This document shows positions 32,712 through 41,644 of a stretch of 64,000 nt of DNA, in pieces. Position 1 is the first letter of the stretch. Every line of letters begins with the position of its first letter. A program made the translations under genes and the position numbers. Location: assembly GCF_021190955.1 (NCBI RefSeq), contig NZ_JAIOAO010000003.1, positions 1-64,000 on the forward strand. The letters are read 5' to 3'. This DNA is from Parachryseolinea silvisoli. GTDB lineage: Bacteria; Bacteroidota; Bacteroidia; Cytophagales; Cyclobacteriaceae. A model generated the notes under the pieces. That model worked only from the letters and a program-made list of their open reading frames with translations. It was not told where the DNA came from and did no database searches.

Positions 32712-33743
32712 ATGAAGATGTCATTCGAAATGCTTTTGGTCACCAGCTGTATTGGCGCTTTTCAAAGTATTTTTTTTGGAGTTTACCTTTTCACTGTTCG
32801 CAAAGGGCGCACGATCGCCAATGTATTACTGGCGCTGCTGTTAATCGCTTTCGCGATCAGGATATTCAAATCAGTCGGATACTATTTTTCGGACGGCCAT
32901 GTAATCCCTAACGTGCTGATGAACTTTGGGTTTGGCACTAACCTCGCCATCATGCCCCTGCTATGGCTCTATCTGAACGCATTTGTAAACAAAGAGTATC
33001 GGTTTTCCTGGCGCCGTGATTTTATCCAGTTAGTTCCTTGTGTTATTGCGCTGCTGCTAAGCCCGTTTCTCACCGACTATTTCTGGATGAACCAGAATGG
33101 CTATACAATTTCTCTTTTGTCGATGCTGGTGTATTTGCCTTTCTGCGTGCACCTGATAATAAAACATCAAAGTTGTCTTTCCAAGATTCAGCGTCTTTGG
33201 TTCATCAGCCTGATGTCAGGCGTGACGGTTGTGTGGTTCGGTTATCTTGGAAATTTCGTATTCGGGATTGTTCCCTATATCGCTTCCCCCGTACTGTTTA
33301 CCCTGGTGATTTGTTTTCTGAGTTTCCTCGCTTTAAAGGAGAGTTCTATTTTTACGCGCGAAGCGAAATACCAAAGCTCTTCCTATACCCAAGCGCAGAT
33401 CGATGTTTGTTATTCGCAGTTGCAACAATTGTTATCTCAGGGCCAGCTCTCCCGTGATCCCGGCTTGACATTACCCAAACTTGCCGGCAAGCTGATGGTC
33501 ACGTCGAATCTGCTTTCCGAAACGATTAACAGAAAAGCAGGCCTTAATTTCCCGGATTTTATCAACAGCCATCGGATCAGTGATGCTAAAGCACTGTTTG
33601 AAAACCCCGCGTATGATCATCAGAAGATCGCAACCATAGCTTTTGAGAGCGGGTTTAACAGCCTTTCGGTTTTTAACAGCGCGTTCAAAAAATTCACATC
33701 CACCACACCGTCAGCTTTCCGTAGGTCTCTTAGGAGATTGTAA
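32712..33743 (+). CDS. membrane-bound AraC-family regulator
   Basis: A 343-residue regulator with seven hydrophobic segments in residues 1-210 (MLLVTSCIGAFQSIFFGVYLF, VLLALLLIAFAIRIF, LVICFLSFLALK) and a C-terminal AraC domain of two helix-turn-helix units (LTLPKLAGKLMVTSNLLSET..., HQKIATIAFESGFNSLSVFN, FKKFTSTTPSAFRRSL). The membrane part with an AraC domain is a common Bacteroidota design and probably senses an envelope signal. The ATG at 32712 is preferred over the MKMSF-internal ATG. It lies 115 bp upstream of the molybdenum hydroxylase genes on the same strand and could control them. Confidence 0.85.
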   Translation: MKMSFEMLLVTSCIGAFQSIFFGVYLFTVRKGRTIANVLLALLLIAFAIRIFKSVGYYFSDGHVIPNVLMNFGFGTNLAIMPLLWLYLNAFVNKEYRFSWRRDFIQLVPCVIALLLSPFLTDYFWMNQNGYTISLLSMLVYLPFCVHLIIKHQSCLSKIQRLWFISLMSGVTVVWFGYLGNFVFGIVPYIASPVLFTLVICFLSFLALKESSIFTREAKYQSSSYTQAQIDVCYSQLQQLLSQGQLSRDPGLTLPKLAGKLMVTSNLLSETINRKAGLNFPDFINSHRISDAKALFENPAYDHQKIATIAFESGFNSLSVFNSAFKKFTSTTPSAFRRSLRRL

Positions 33744-33858
33744 ATACCCATTTTCGCTACCGGATTTACACTTCAGTCAGAGGTTATAACGTTACTTGAT
33801 AGATCCTGCCCCAGCCTTAACTAGTTTTGAGCTTATCTATTGGCTTAAAATTATCGCT

Positions 33859-34344
33859 ATGCCCAAGTACATCCTGACGATAAACAAGAAGCAACACCGC
33901 ATTGAGGCGGATTCCGATGTTCCCCTGGTGTGGGTGCTGAGAGACTATGTGGGACTAAAAGGTACCAAGTTTGGTTGCGGGATCGCCTCATGCGGTGCCT
34001 GCACTATTCACTTGAACGGAAACCCCGTGCGTTCCTGCCAGTTAAAAATTTCCACGGTCCCGGCAACAGCGCAGATCACCACGATAGAAGGGATAGGAGA
34101 ACAAGTTCTCCACAACGTGCAGCAAGCCTGGCTGGAATTGCAAGTTCCTCAATGTGGTTATTGTCAATCCGGACAGATCATGTCCGCCGTGGCGCTGCTG
34201 AGAAAAAAGCCGAATCCAATAGACAAGGACATCGATACTGCCATGGCGGGAAATCTTTGCAGGTGCGGAACCTATGAACGCATCAGGCAGGCCATTTATC
34301 GGGCTGCAAAAATGGAGGCTGAAGTAGTGACAAGAGATAAATAA
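33859..34344 (+). CDS. (2Fe-2S)-binding subunit of an IorA-like molybdenum hydroxylase
   Basis: A 161-residue protein with the two [2Fe-2S] domains of the small subunit: first cluster [15 protein letters not shown] with a later C, second in [10 protein letters not shown] and NLCRCGTY. It passes electrons from the molybdopterin subunit to an external acceptor. The frame opens at 33796 but the family start MPKYILTIN lies at 33859. It precedes the large subunit by 6 nt. Two-subunit enzymes of this kind (isoquinoline 1-oxidoreductase-like, also aldehyde dehydrogenases) lack the FAD subunit, as here. The substrate is unknown. Confidence 0.9.
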   Translation: MPKYILTINKKQHRIEADSDVPLVWVLRDYVGLKGTKFGCGIASCGACTIHLNGNPVRSCQLKISTVPATAQITTIEGIGEQVLHNVQQAWLELQVPQCGYCQSGQIMSAVALLRKKPNPIDKDIDTAMAGNLCRCGTYERIRQAIYRAAKMEAEVVTRDK

Positions 34345-34350
34345 TCAGGT

Positions 34351-36522
34351 ATGCTGGCAGAATCCCCCAAAACAAATCGCCGAGATTTCATTAAGACGTC
34401 AGGTCTTGCAACACTCGGCCTATTGATCGGACTTGATGCGAAGGCAAATCTTCTCAACCTTTCGTCCGACAACGCTGCGGCTCTTCCGGTAGAAATAAAT
34501 CCTTTTATCCTGATTGGCGCGGACAACACGATTACTATTATAAACCCACGTCCGTGCATGGGGCAAGGAACAATTCAGTCAGTGCCGGCGATGATTGCCG
34601 AAGAACTTGAGGTGGATATGGAGAACGTCACGATCATCCAGAGTGATGGTAAAAGTAAGTACGGCGCGCAGACTTCCGGAAACAGCAGCTCAATCCGAAG
34701 ACTATGGCTTCCGCTTCGTAAAGCGGGCGCAGCGACAAAGGAAATGCTTATCGAAGCAGCCTCCGGGAAGTGGAGCATAGCGCCAACTCAATGTTATGCG
34801 GAAAACGCTAAAGTATTTCGGAAAGATAACGGTCAGAGTTTTACCTACGGTGAACTGGTTGAGGCGGCATCAAAACTCAGTGTTCCGCAAGAGCCCGTGC
34901 TCAAACAAAAAAACGAATTCAAAATTTTAGGCAAACCGGCCAAGCGTTTCGATTTGGATGATCGCGTGACAGGGAAAGCAGTGTATGGACTCGATATCGA
35001 TGTTCCCGGAATGGTCTACGCCGCCATATTACATAGCCCGATGATATTCGGTAAACTTGTATCCATCGATGATTCCGAAGTGATAAAAATTCCCGGCGTG
35101 ATCAAGACGATTCCATGCGAACGCACCATGATCTATACCACCACGGATTCAGTGGCCGTGATTGCCTCCAACTGGTGGGCGGCAAGCAAAGGAAGGTCCG
35201 CATTGAAAGTTGCCTGGGATAAAAATGGACTTGATACAACACTCGATAACAAAGAATACATGAGTCGGTGTTACACGGCTGCAAAGAAAGATGGTATTCG
35301 TTTCGAGGAGTTCAACGATTTCCAAAGTAAGTTCGAAACATCACAATCGAAGCTGGATCTGACATATGAAACTCCGTTCTTGTCGCACGTCCCTATCGAA
35401 CCGGAAACAGCAACAGCCCATGTGAAAGAAGATGGCTCAGTAGAAATCTGGGCACCGCTTCAGGGGCCGGGTGAAACACTGGAAGAGATCGCCCGCTATC
35501 TGAACATCTCAACTGAAAAAGTGAAAATTCATGTGGCATTAATGGGTGGATCATTTGGAAGGAAAGCCTACATGGATTTTATAAAGGAAGCGTGTTTTCT
35601 TTCAAACAAACTTAAGATCCCCGTAAAAGTGATCTGGACACGTGACGATGATATTCGTCAAGGTCCTTACCGCCCTGCATTGCTCAGTCACATGCAAGGT
35701 TTTGTAGAGGATGGAAAGATCAAAGGTTTCCATCATCATATGATCGGAGAGTCGATCCTGGGACAGGTATTCAAAGGACTTGCTGACGATAAAGCCGATC
35801 CATGGATAGGAGAGGAGTCGAGCCCGAACAATAACAAATATATCTTCACCGAAGCTCATAAGGTCAGTTGGACGAATGTTAAAACTGTCATTCCTATTAT
35901 GTGGTGGAGATCGGTCAATGCATCAAACATAGGCTGGGGGCAGGAATGTTTCATCGATGAGCTTGCGCACCTTGCAGGAAAGGATCCGCTGCAGGCACGC
36001 CTTGATATTCTTGAAGACGAACGGTTCAGAAAAGTACTTGCCACTCTTGCCGAAAAAACGAACTACCATCAGAAACTTCCACAAGGATCAGGTCGGGGCA
36101 TTGCAATCACCCGTGCTTTTGGAACGATCGTGGCATGCTGCATCACGGCCACAAAATCAGGTAACGGCGTAAAGCTTGACAGTGTAGTTTCTGTTATCGA
36201 CTGTGGAATCTATGTAAATGCCGACACGGTAAAAGCACAGACAGAAGGCAACATCATCATGGGCATCACGGCTGCGATCAAGCCGGGGATTGTTTTCAAT
36301 AAGGGGGTTTGCGCGCAAAACAACTACAACAACTATCCCATTCTCAGAATAAATGAAACACCAAAGATTGAGGTGTACATCATCGAAAATGCGGAAGCCC
36401 CGGGGGGCGTGGGAGAGGCCGGGCTTCCACCGGTTGCTCCCGCGTTGGGTAATGCTATCTTTGCTACTACGGGTATCCGTAAGCGCAATTTACCTATCGA
36501 CATCACCAACCTCACGGCGTGA
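34351..36522 (+). CDS. molybdopterin-binding large subunit, IorB/xanthine-dehydrogenase family
   Basis: A 723-residue periplasmic oxidoreductase with a Tat signal (KTNRRDFIKTSGLATLGLLI, RRDFIK). The body has the aldehyde oxidase/xanthine dehydrogenase fold: LDDRVTGKAVYGLDID (N-terminal part), then PFLSHVPIEPETATAHVK and WAPLQGPG, GGSFGRKAYMDFIKEACFLS (cofactor binding), and the active-site glutamate region EAPGGVGEAGLPPVAPALGNA near the end. IorB-type proteins work with an IorA partner, encoded 6 nt upstream. Length is close to the 730-760 of relatives. The molybdenum cofactor genes are not local. Substrate (N-heterocycle or aldehyde) cannot be told. Confidence 0.9.
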   Translation: MLAESPKTNRRDFIKTSGLATLGLLIGLDAKANLLNLSSDNAAALPVEINPFILIGADNTITIINPRPCMGQGTIQSVPAMIAEELEVDMENVTIIQSDGKSKYGAQTSGNSSSIRRLWLPLRKAGAATKEMLIEAASGKWSIAPTQCYAENAKVFRKDNGQSFTYGELVEAASKLSVPQEPVLKQKNEFKILGKPAKRFDLDDRVTGKAVYGLDIDVPGMVYAAILHSPMIFGKLVSIDDSEVIKIPGVIKTIPCERTMIYTTTDSVAVIASNWWAASKGRSALKVAWDKNGLDTTLDNKEYMSRCYTAAKKDGIRFEEFNDFQSKFETSQSKLDLTYETPFLSHVPIEPETATAHVKEDGSVEIWAPLQGPGETLEEIARYLNISTEKVKIHVALMGGSFGRKAYMDFIKEACFLSNKLKIPVKVIWTRDDDIRQGPYRPALLSHMQGFVEDGKIKGFHHHMIGESILGQVFKGLADDKADPWIGEESSPNNNKYIFTEAHKVSWTNVKTVIPIMWWRSVNASNIGWGQECFIDELAHLAGKDPLQARLDILEDERFRKVLATLAEKTNYHQKLPQGSGRGIAITRAFGTIVACCITATKSGNGVKLDSVVSVIDCGIYVNADTVKAQTEGNIIMGITAAIKPGIVFNKGVCAQNNYNNYPILRINETPKIEVYIIENAEAPGGVGEAGLPPVAPALGNAIFATTGIRKRNLPIDITNLTA

Positions 36523-36824
36523 CGGAAATCAAAATCGTTGGCAATTTGCAGACATCTATTTTGAGGCGGCATCCCACGTGGATATGGTCTATTGTCGTGC
36601 TCTATTCAGGCCCAATGTCGCGTTTAGTGGCGAAGCAGGGATTGTAAGGCGAGTATTCCCTTGGTTCCTATAATCCTCCTGATAAAGAGCACTTTGCAAT
36701 AGACCTGAAAGGATTTTTAACAACCGGATGTTCTTGCCTAGCGCCGATCATCGGCATTCAACGGGGACTGGTAACTTCGGATAGCCCAGATATCGTATAT
36801 TGGCGTGTTTGAACGAATTCCTGC
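36523..36824. other. intergenic spacer, no recognisable feature
   Basis: About 300 bp between the molybdenum enzyme and the histidine kinase gene. I find no coding frame with protein-like composition, no strong stem-loop and no clear consensus promoter, although the AT-rich 36745-36800 stretch must carry the kinase promoter. Confidence 0.5.
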
Positions 36825-38738
36825 ATGAAGCACCTCGTCGCCAGAGCATACCTCGTCGCCCCGGCTATCGGATTCCTACTGACGATTAGTCTTTTCTCCT
36901 GCCATAATCTGGACGAGAAAAATGCGCCCGTACATGATCGTGTTGTGTCTGAACACGACTACATACAGGCTTTCCTGGCGATAGACACACTACCCACGCC
37001 AAAGCGTTTAGAACAGATCCGCTTGATGCTGGAAGAATTCGACTCAGCGGAATACGCGACCAATCCGTACTACAACTACCTTCAGGGCTATATCCAACAA
37101 CTCGAGAGCAGGCCCGACAGTGCATTGATCTACTACCGGAACATGAAGCTGGATGAGCGTTCGGCGCTCTTCATACTAAAGGAATATGCCATTCTGTCCA
37201 GTACAACGAACGAAGCCGTCATTGCCGATTCGGAGCTCATGGCTACCACCCTGCACTTGATCGCGAATGCTGAAAAAACGAACAACCCATTCACCTACAA
37301 GTTGTATGATCTCCTTGCCAGATTCTACTACAGAAACCAGAACGGTGAAAAGGCGGCAGCGTACACTCACCTTTACTACAAAAACCATCCGTTCAAAGAC
37401 CAGATTACCGTCAGGCAGCGCTATCACGCCCTCCTGTTTATACTCGCGGTGAGAGATACAGACACCAAGGCCATGCGTGTGCACCTCGACAGCTGTCGTA
37501 AGCTGGCATTGCTGATCAACGACAGCCTCACACTCATGCGCACCTACGAGGGTGAATCGCAGCTGCAAGTACTCACCGGCCACTACACCGAGGCCGTCGA
37601 TGGCTATCGAAAATATTTTCAGTATTTGAAACGGAAGGGCCTTCTCGATATTGTCGCGTTCAACAACATGGCCAAAATGGTACTGGATAATAATGAGCCC
37701 GACTCGGCAATTCATTATTTCAGGGAAGCAATACGATGGGCAAAAGAAAATGTTCCCACGGCCGACCTCTTAGGAGTTTATGGCGGACTCAATGAAACAT
37801 ACTGGAGCATGGGAGATTGTCGGAATGCACACATTGCCCTCGACTCCGTATTGCAGATATATGCCCGCAACACCGAAGCCATTCAGGCTACGAAAATAGA
37901 ACAGATCCACACGCGCTACGAAACGGAAAAGAAGGACCAGGCCATAGCCTCTCTGCAGACTACCAATGCCCTGAACGAAAAGATCATCACCCAGCAACGG
38001 TGGATCTTTGCTGCCGCAGGCCTGCTGCTCCTCATCGGGCTGTTGTTTACGTACAACATATATCGCCGCCGCCTGCTAACCGAGAAGAATGAAAATCTTT
38101 TGCTGGAGAACAAACGCATGGCACTCGAGCAGAAAACCAGGCAGATGCAGCTCAACCCCCACTTCATCTACAACGCGATCGCTAACTTGCAGGGACTTAT
38201 CGGCGGTGGGAAAAAACAGGAGGCCAACGCCTACCTGGTATCGTTCTCACAGTTGATGCGTAATATCCTGGAGCTGAACCGCCATGAGATGATCTCCTTG
38301 GAGGATGAGATCACATCCCTGAAGAACTACATTGAGCTGCAACAGATGCGCTTTGCCAATATGTTCGACTACCGCATTGATGTTCAGGACCTCGACCCCG
38401 AAGCCATCATGATCCCGCCCATGCTCCTTCAACCCTTCGTGGAAAACGCCATCGAACACGGCTTCAAGAACATTAGCTATAAAGGCCAGCTACAGATTTC
38501 CTTCCGCATGGAGGCGCAGCAATTACACATCGGTATCGGCGACAACGGTGTGGGCATCGAAGAACCCGGGAAGACGCTTTCCGGGAAGACATCGCTATCG
38601 CGGATCATCACCCAGGAGCGCCTCGATATCCTGTTTAACGCGACCCACCGGAAAGCCTGGTTTGAAACACAGCCCAATGCGGCATGGGGTGGAAAAGGAA
38701 CTGAAGTGAACATCTCCATACCTGTGCCTGCGGTCTGA
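36825..38738 (+). CDS. LytS-type sensor histidine kinase with TPR-like sensor part
   Basis: A 637-residue kinase. N-terminal signal with LFSC (about residue 27), so it may be a lipid-anchored or simply exported N-terminus. Residues 40-370 are helical repeats (TPR-like, e.g. TEAVDGYRKYFQYL, PDSAIHYFREAIRWAKEN), followed by a coiled stretch, one membrane helix (WIFAAAGLLLLIGLLF, about 393-412) and the His_kinase domain: H446 in QLNPHFIYNAIANLQGLI, the N-box PFVENAIEHGFKN, and the G-box GIGDNGVGI. The LytTR-domain regulator starts 13 nt downstream, so they form one two-component system. The sensor input is unknown. Confidence 0.92.
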   Translation: MKHLVARAYLVAPAIGFLLTISLFSCHNLDEKNAPVHDRVVSEHDYIQAFLAIDTLPTPKRLEQIRLMLEEFDSAEYATNPYYNYLQGYIQQLESRPDSALIYYRNMKLDERSALFILKEYAILSSTTNEAVIADSELMATTLHLIANAEKTNNPFTYKLYDLLARFYYRNQNGEKAAAYTHLYYKNHPFKDQITVRQRYHALLFILAVRDTDTKAMRVHLDSCRKLALLINDSLTLMRTYEGESQLQVLTGHYTEAVDGYRKYFQYLKRKGLLDIVAFNNMAKMVLDNNEPDSAIHYFREAIRWAKENVPTADLLGVYGGLNETYWSMGDCRNAHIALDSVLQIYARNTEAIQATKIEQIHTRYETEKKDQAIASLQTTNALNEKIITQQRWIFAAAGLLLLIGLLFTYNIYRRRLLTEKNENLLLENKRMALEQKTRQMQLNPHFIYNAIANLQGLIGGGKKQEANAYLVSFSQLMRNILELNRHEMISLEDEITSLKNYIELQQMRFANMFDYRIDVQDLDPEAIMIPPMLLQPFVENAIEHGFKNISYKGQLQISFRMEAQQLHIGIGDNGVGIEEPGKTLSGKTSLSRIITQERLDILFNATHRKAWFETQPNAAWGGKGTEVNISIPVPAV

Positions 38739-38751
38739 TAACCCCAACGCC

Positions 38752-39489
38752 ATGAAAGTTTATATTCTCGAAGACGAAGTAAATATCCGCGAATACATCC
38801 TGTCGCTGGCAGGGGATATACCCTATCTGCAGGTAGTGGGCTATGCCGCCGAGATAGCCACAGCACAGAAAGAGATCCTGCAGCTGAAACCCGACCTCAT
38901 CCTGGCCGACATCGAGCTGAAAGACGGTACCTGCTTCACCCTCTTCAATACCATAAAAACAGACGCCCACATTATCTTTATCACCGCCTACAACCAGTAC
39001 GCCATCGATGCCCTTAACCTCGGGGCATTCGCGTATTTACTGAAGCCGGTCGACACTGCCGCCTTTAACAACACGATAGACAGATGCTACAAAAAAATAG
39101 AAGCCTATCGTTTTACAAAACAACAACTGGAAATCACCGATAGCCACTACCAGAAAAAAGATACGCCACGGAGAATCGTCCTCAAAAACTTCGACTTCAT
39201 CCAGATCGTCGCCATGGAAGACATCGTCTACTGCCAAAGCGACAAAGGATACACGACCTTCCACCTCCGGGACAGCAGCAAGATCATCATGTCCAAAGTT
39301 CTGAAGGAATATGAAGCCCTTCTCCCCGAAGACACCTTCATTCGCTGCCACCAATCCTACATGGTAAACGTCAACTACATCAGCCGCTATTACAAAGAAG
39401 GCGAGCTCCTCCTCACAAACACCCACAAAATCCCTGTCTCGGGTCGTAAAAAATCCATCGTTATAGACTACATCGAAAGACTGGCCTAG
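38752..39489 (+). CDS. LytTR-family response regulator
   Basis: A 245-residue response regulator. Receiver domain with phospho-acceptor D53 (LILADIELKDG), helper acidic E7/D8, T/S and K positions (ITAYNQYAIDALNLGAFAYLLKPV). The C-terminal LytTR domain (about 140-240: RRIVLKNFDFIQIVAMEDI, DTFIRCHQSYMVNVNYISRY, KIPVSGRKK) binds tandem direct repeats spaced two helical turns apart. Sixty-odd bases after its stop lie three 9-bp repeats at 21-bp spacing (39553-39603), a strong candidate binding site in front of the LemA/DUF1266 genes. It is the partner of the kinase encoded directly upstream. Confidence 0.93.
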   Translation: MKVYILEDEVNIREYILSLAGDIPYLQVVGYAAEIATAQKEILQLKPDLILADIELKDGTCFTLFNTIKTDAHIIFITAYNQYAIDALNLGAFAYLLKPVDTAAFNNTIDRCYKKIEAYRFTKQQLEITDSHYQKKDTPRRIVLKNFDFIQIVAMEDIVYCQSDKGYTTFHLRDSSKIIMSKVLKEYEALLPEDTFIRCHQSYMVNVNYISRYYKEGELLLTNTHKIPVSGRKKSIVIDYIERLA

Positions 39490-39552
39490 AAGCGCGAACA
39501 GAAAGTAGCAGAATGTGAGAAGGGGAGGAGACAAAATGACTCCCTTTTCTCA

Positions 39553-39603
39553 GCGCATATCCCGTCGCACCCCGCGAATATCAACCCACCCCCCGCGGAT
39601 ATC
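39553..39603 (+). promoter_or_regulatory. triple direct repeat GCGNATATC at 21-bp period, candidate LytTR operator
   Basis: GCGCATATC (39553-39561), GCGAATATC (39574-39582) and GCGGATATC (39595-39603) recur exactly every 21 bp, that is 9-bp boxes with 12-bp spacers, two helical turns apart. LytTR-domain regulators (AgrA, LytR, VirR) bind 9-bp direct repeats with this spacing. The array lies 63 bp after the LytTR gene stop and just upstream of a plausible promoter for the LemA operon. The box sequence differs from the known LytTR consensus, so the pairing is inference. Confidence 0.6.
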
Positions 39604-39614
39604 AATCTCCTGCA

Positions 39615-39642
39615 TTTGATCTCATTCTGTCCCCTACTTTTA
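39615..39642 (+). promoter_or_regulatory. candidate Bacteroidota promoter upstream of LemA operon
   Basis: TTTG at 39615-39618 and TACTTTTA at 39635-39642 resemble the -33 (TTTG) and -7 (TANNTTTG) boxes, with a 16-nt spacer, a little short. The last repeat of the 21-bp array ends 12 bp before it, a position suited to activation. A 42-codon frame at 39701-39829 lies between this and lemA; in another frame the same DNA reads LLERIYQELTEQLTMIDTLK, so a frameshifted small gene may sit here. I see nothing else in 39490-39834. Confidence 0.4.
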
Positions 39643-39834
39643 CTTCACAATTGCATCGGAAGTACAAAAAACTGCTGCGAGAGAACAAAATCCATTGGAC
39701 ATGACACGCCAGGAAGTAAAGCAGATCGTCCTAAGTCACATTGCTCGAACGTATCTACCAGGAGCTCACCGAGCAGCTGACGATGATCGACACACTGAAA
39801 CTCAACCACACTCTCTGGAAAAAAAATAGCCGGC

Positions 39835-40401
39835 ATGCATTACATACTTTACATCGCCCTGATCGGAACGCCTGTCGTGTTGATGGTCTATGGGATCACC
39901 TTATTCAATAGCCTCTCCAGAAAGCGCGCGCAAATCCAAAACGCCATCTCGTCTGTCGACGGCCTGTTCATCCAGCGTGCAGACCTGTTGCCAAACCTCA
40001 TCGCCTCCGTCAAACAATATATGGTGTTTGAACGTGAGACCCTGGAGAAGATCACCGAGCTCAGGCAACCCGCCGCCACACACGCCGGCAATCCGTATCT
40101 GAGGCCTGAAGAAGGTAGCTCTATCCTGCGACAGATCATGATTCAAGCAGAGAACTACCCTGAACTGAAGGCAGGAAGTCAGTTTACCAAACTGCAATAC
40201 AGCTTCCAGGAATGCGAGGAGCAGATCGCCGCGGGAAGACGCCTCCTGAGCGCGTCTATTACCGATTACAATACGAGTACGGTGGTGTTTCCGTGGAACA
40301 TCGCCGCCAAGGTATTCGGCTTCAAGCCCTATCATTGGCAGTACGCCAGCGAGGCGCAACGGCAAAACGTGGATGCGCAGGACCTCTTTCGAAAATCTTA
40401 A
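39835..40401 (+). CDS. LemA-family membrane protein
   Basis: A 188-residue LemA protein: one N-terminal membrane helix (YILYIALIGTPVVLMVYGIT), then a helical LemA domain (FNSLSRKRAQIQNAISSVDGLFIQRADLLPNLIASVKQY), with the late NTSTVVFPWNIAAKVFGFKP segment. LemA proteins are orientation-unknown inner-membrane proteins linked to stress and envelope processes in several phyla; no mechanism is established. It leads the row of small DUF1266 genes and follows the LytTR-site array, so I think its job is tied to theirs. Spacing to the next gene is 36 nt. Base use is GC-rich, like the next three genes. Confidence 0.9.
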   Translation: MHYILYIALIGTPVVLMVYGITLFNSLSRKRAQIQNAISSVDGLFIQRADLLPNLIASVKQYMVFERETLEKITELRQPAATHAGNPYLRPEEGSSILRQIMIQAENYPELKAGSQFTKLQYSFQECEEQIAAGRRLLSASITDYNTSTVVFPWNIAAKVFGFKPYHWQYASEAQRQNVDAQDLFRKS

Positions 40402-40437
40402 TCAGTCATTCATAAACAACTTATAAACATAAAAACT

Positions 40438-40902
40438 ATGGGAGTCCTTGATTGGAATGTCACCGCCTATACAGTAGCAGGTACTGTTCAGGTTGAAGAA
40501 CTGCACAAGCAGTATGCGGAAAAACTGGGCGCGAAGTATAAGGTGAAGCTCGAACTCAAAGGAAAGAATATGCTGCAAAGCACTCTCAAAGGCGTGGGTG
40601 AAAACAGAGTATTCATCGCGAAGAATGCCTACCACCGAACCATGGTGACGCCCGTTCACACGGACGGTATGACCACTTTCAGATTCGATGAATCTTCGGT
40701 CAGCCCGTGGCTTACTGTCCTGTCCCGACAAACAGGCCTGATCGGTAGCCTCGCCATCAGGATCATCTATGGCGACGGCAAAGATTTTTATGCAGACGTA
40801 ACCGATGTGCTGCGCAGCAGCTACCCCGTAACAGAGCAAACACTCAACGTAGGCATCAGCACACTCTGGAAAGGTCAGAACAAAACCAGCCCGCTTAAAT
40901 AG
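40438..40902 (+). CDS. hypothetical protein of the LemA/DUF1266 cluster
   Basis: A 154-residue soluble protein that I do not recognise. It begins MGVLDWNVTAYTVAGTVQVE and looks mostly beta-stranded (KYKVKLELKGKNM, VFIAKNAYHRTMV, GMTTFRFDESSVS, SLAIRIIYGDGKDFYADVT). No signal peptide, membrane segment or cysteine is present. It is 36 nt behind the lemA gene and 27 nt before the DUF1266 lipoprotein, so all are likely on one transcript. The small alpha/beta look suggests a binding or structural role, not a typical enzyme. Confidence 0.65.
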   Translation: MGVLDWNVTAYTVAGTVQVEELHKQYAEKLGAKYKVKLELKGKNMLQSTLKGVGENRVFIAKNAYHRTMVTPVHTDGMTTFRFDESSVSPWLTVLSRQTGLIGSLAIRIIYGDGKDFYADVTDVLRSSYPVTEQTLNVGISTLWKGQNKTSPLK

Positions 40903-40929
40903 TAGTCTTTTTACTGTAACCATCTATAC

Positions 40930-41589
40930 ATGATCACAAAATTCGCAACACGCTCCATTCTTTCAATCGCCATCCTATGCTGCATCTCTATCTTCCTTAT
41001 TGGATGCGGCGGCAGCAGCAACGGCGGCGCGGAAACAATTAAAGACGATGAACTGAAGTCATTTATGCTCGGCGGCATTTACTTCGTGCAAGGCTACGGC
41101 GGCAAGAAAGAAACCGACGAATATGTGGCACAGTATGGCACCAGCCCCGAAGAACTACATAAAGCATACACCGAGATTTTCATCCTGCCCTTCAAACGCG
41201 ATGATGGCGCTGGCGCAAAACGAACGCTTGAAAACGACTGGAGTGTAAACGGTAAAGAAGACCTCATCAAACTGATCGGCGACCTCAAAGGACACACCCT
41301 CGAAAGCAGCTTCACCAAATCGTGGGACTACGCCCGCATTGTAAACGTCGTGTGCCTCGGCTATTGCGCCAGCCACTTCACCGACGCTGAAGCCAAACAG
41401 ATACTGCGAGACCTCCTCCCAATAGCCCAGAAAGAATACAAAACATGGAACGAGTACTTCGCCGACTTCGCTACCGGCCGCGATAAATGGGATGCAACCC
41501 CCTCTGCAGACAAAACCGCATTCAATACATTGTCCGTAACCATTACGCAGGGAGACCACAATATTTATCAACTCATCCCACTGAACTAA
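40930..41589 (+). CDS. DUF1266 lipoprotein
   Basis: A 219-residue predicted lipoprotein: signal with lipobox L-I-G-C at residues 23-26, followed by a glycine/serine-rich linker GGSSNGGAE. The rest holds a DUF1266 domain (PF06889) with SWDYARIVNVVCLGYCASHFT (131-151), KEYKTWNEYFADFATGRDKW and, before it, LENDWSVNGKEDLIKLIGDL. DUF1266 proteins have no known function. It sits in the cluster directly before a second, cytoplasmic DUF1266 protein, so the same domain is presented on both sides of the inner membrane. Confidence 0.82.
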   Translation: MITKFATRSILSIAILCCISIFLIGCGGSSNGGAETIKDDELKSFMLGGIYFVQGYGGKKETDEYVAQYGTSPEELHKAYTEIFILPFKRDDGAGAKRTLENDWSVNGKEDLIKLIGDLKGHTLESSFTKSWDYARIVNVVCLGYCASHFTDAEAKQILRDLLPIAQKEYKTWNEYFADFATGRDKWDATPSADKTAFNTLSVTITQGDHNIYQLIPLN

Positions 41590-41644
41590 GTCAAGGCAGG
41601 CCACGTAACATGAACCGCTCACATTTGATAAAAACAACATTACC

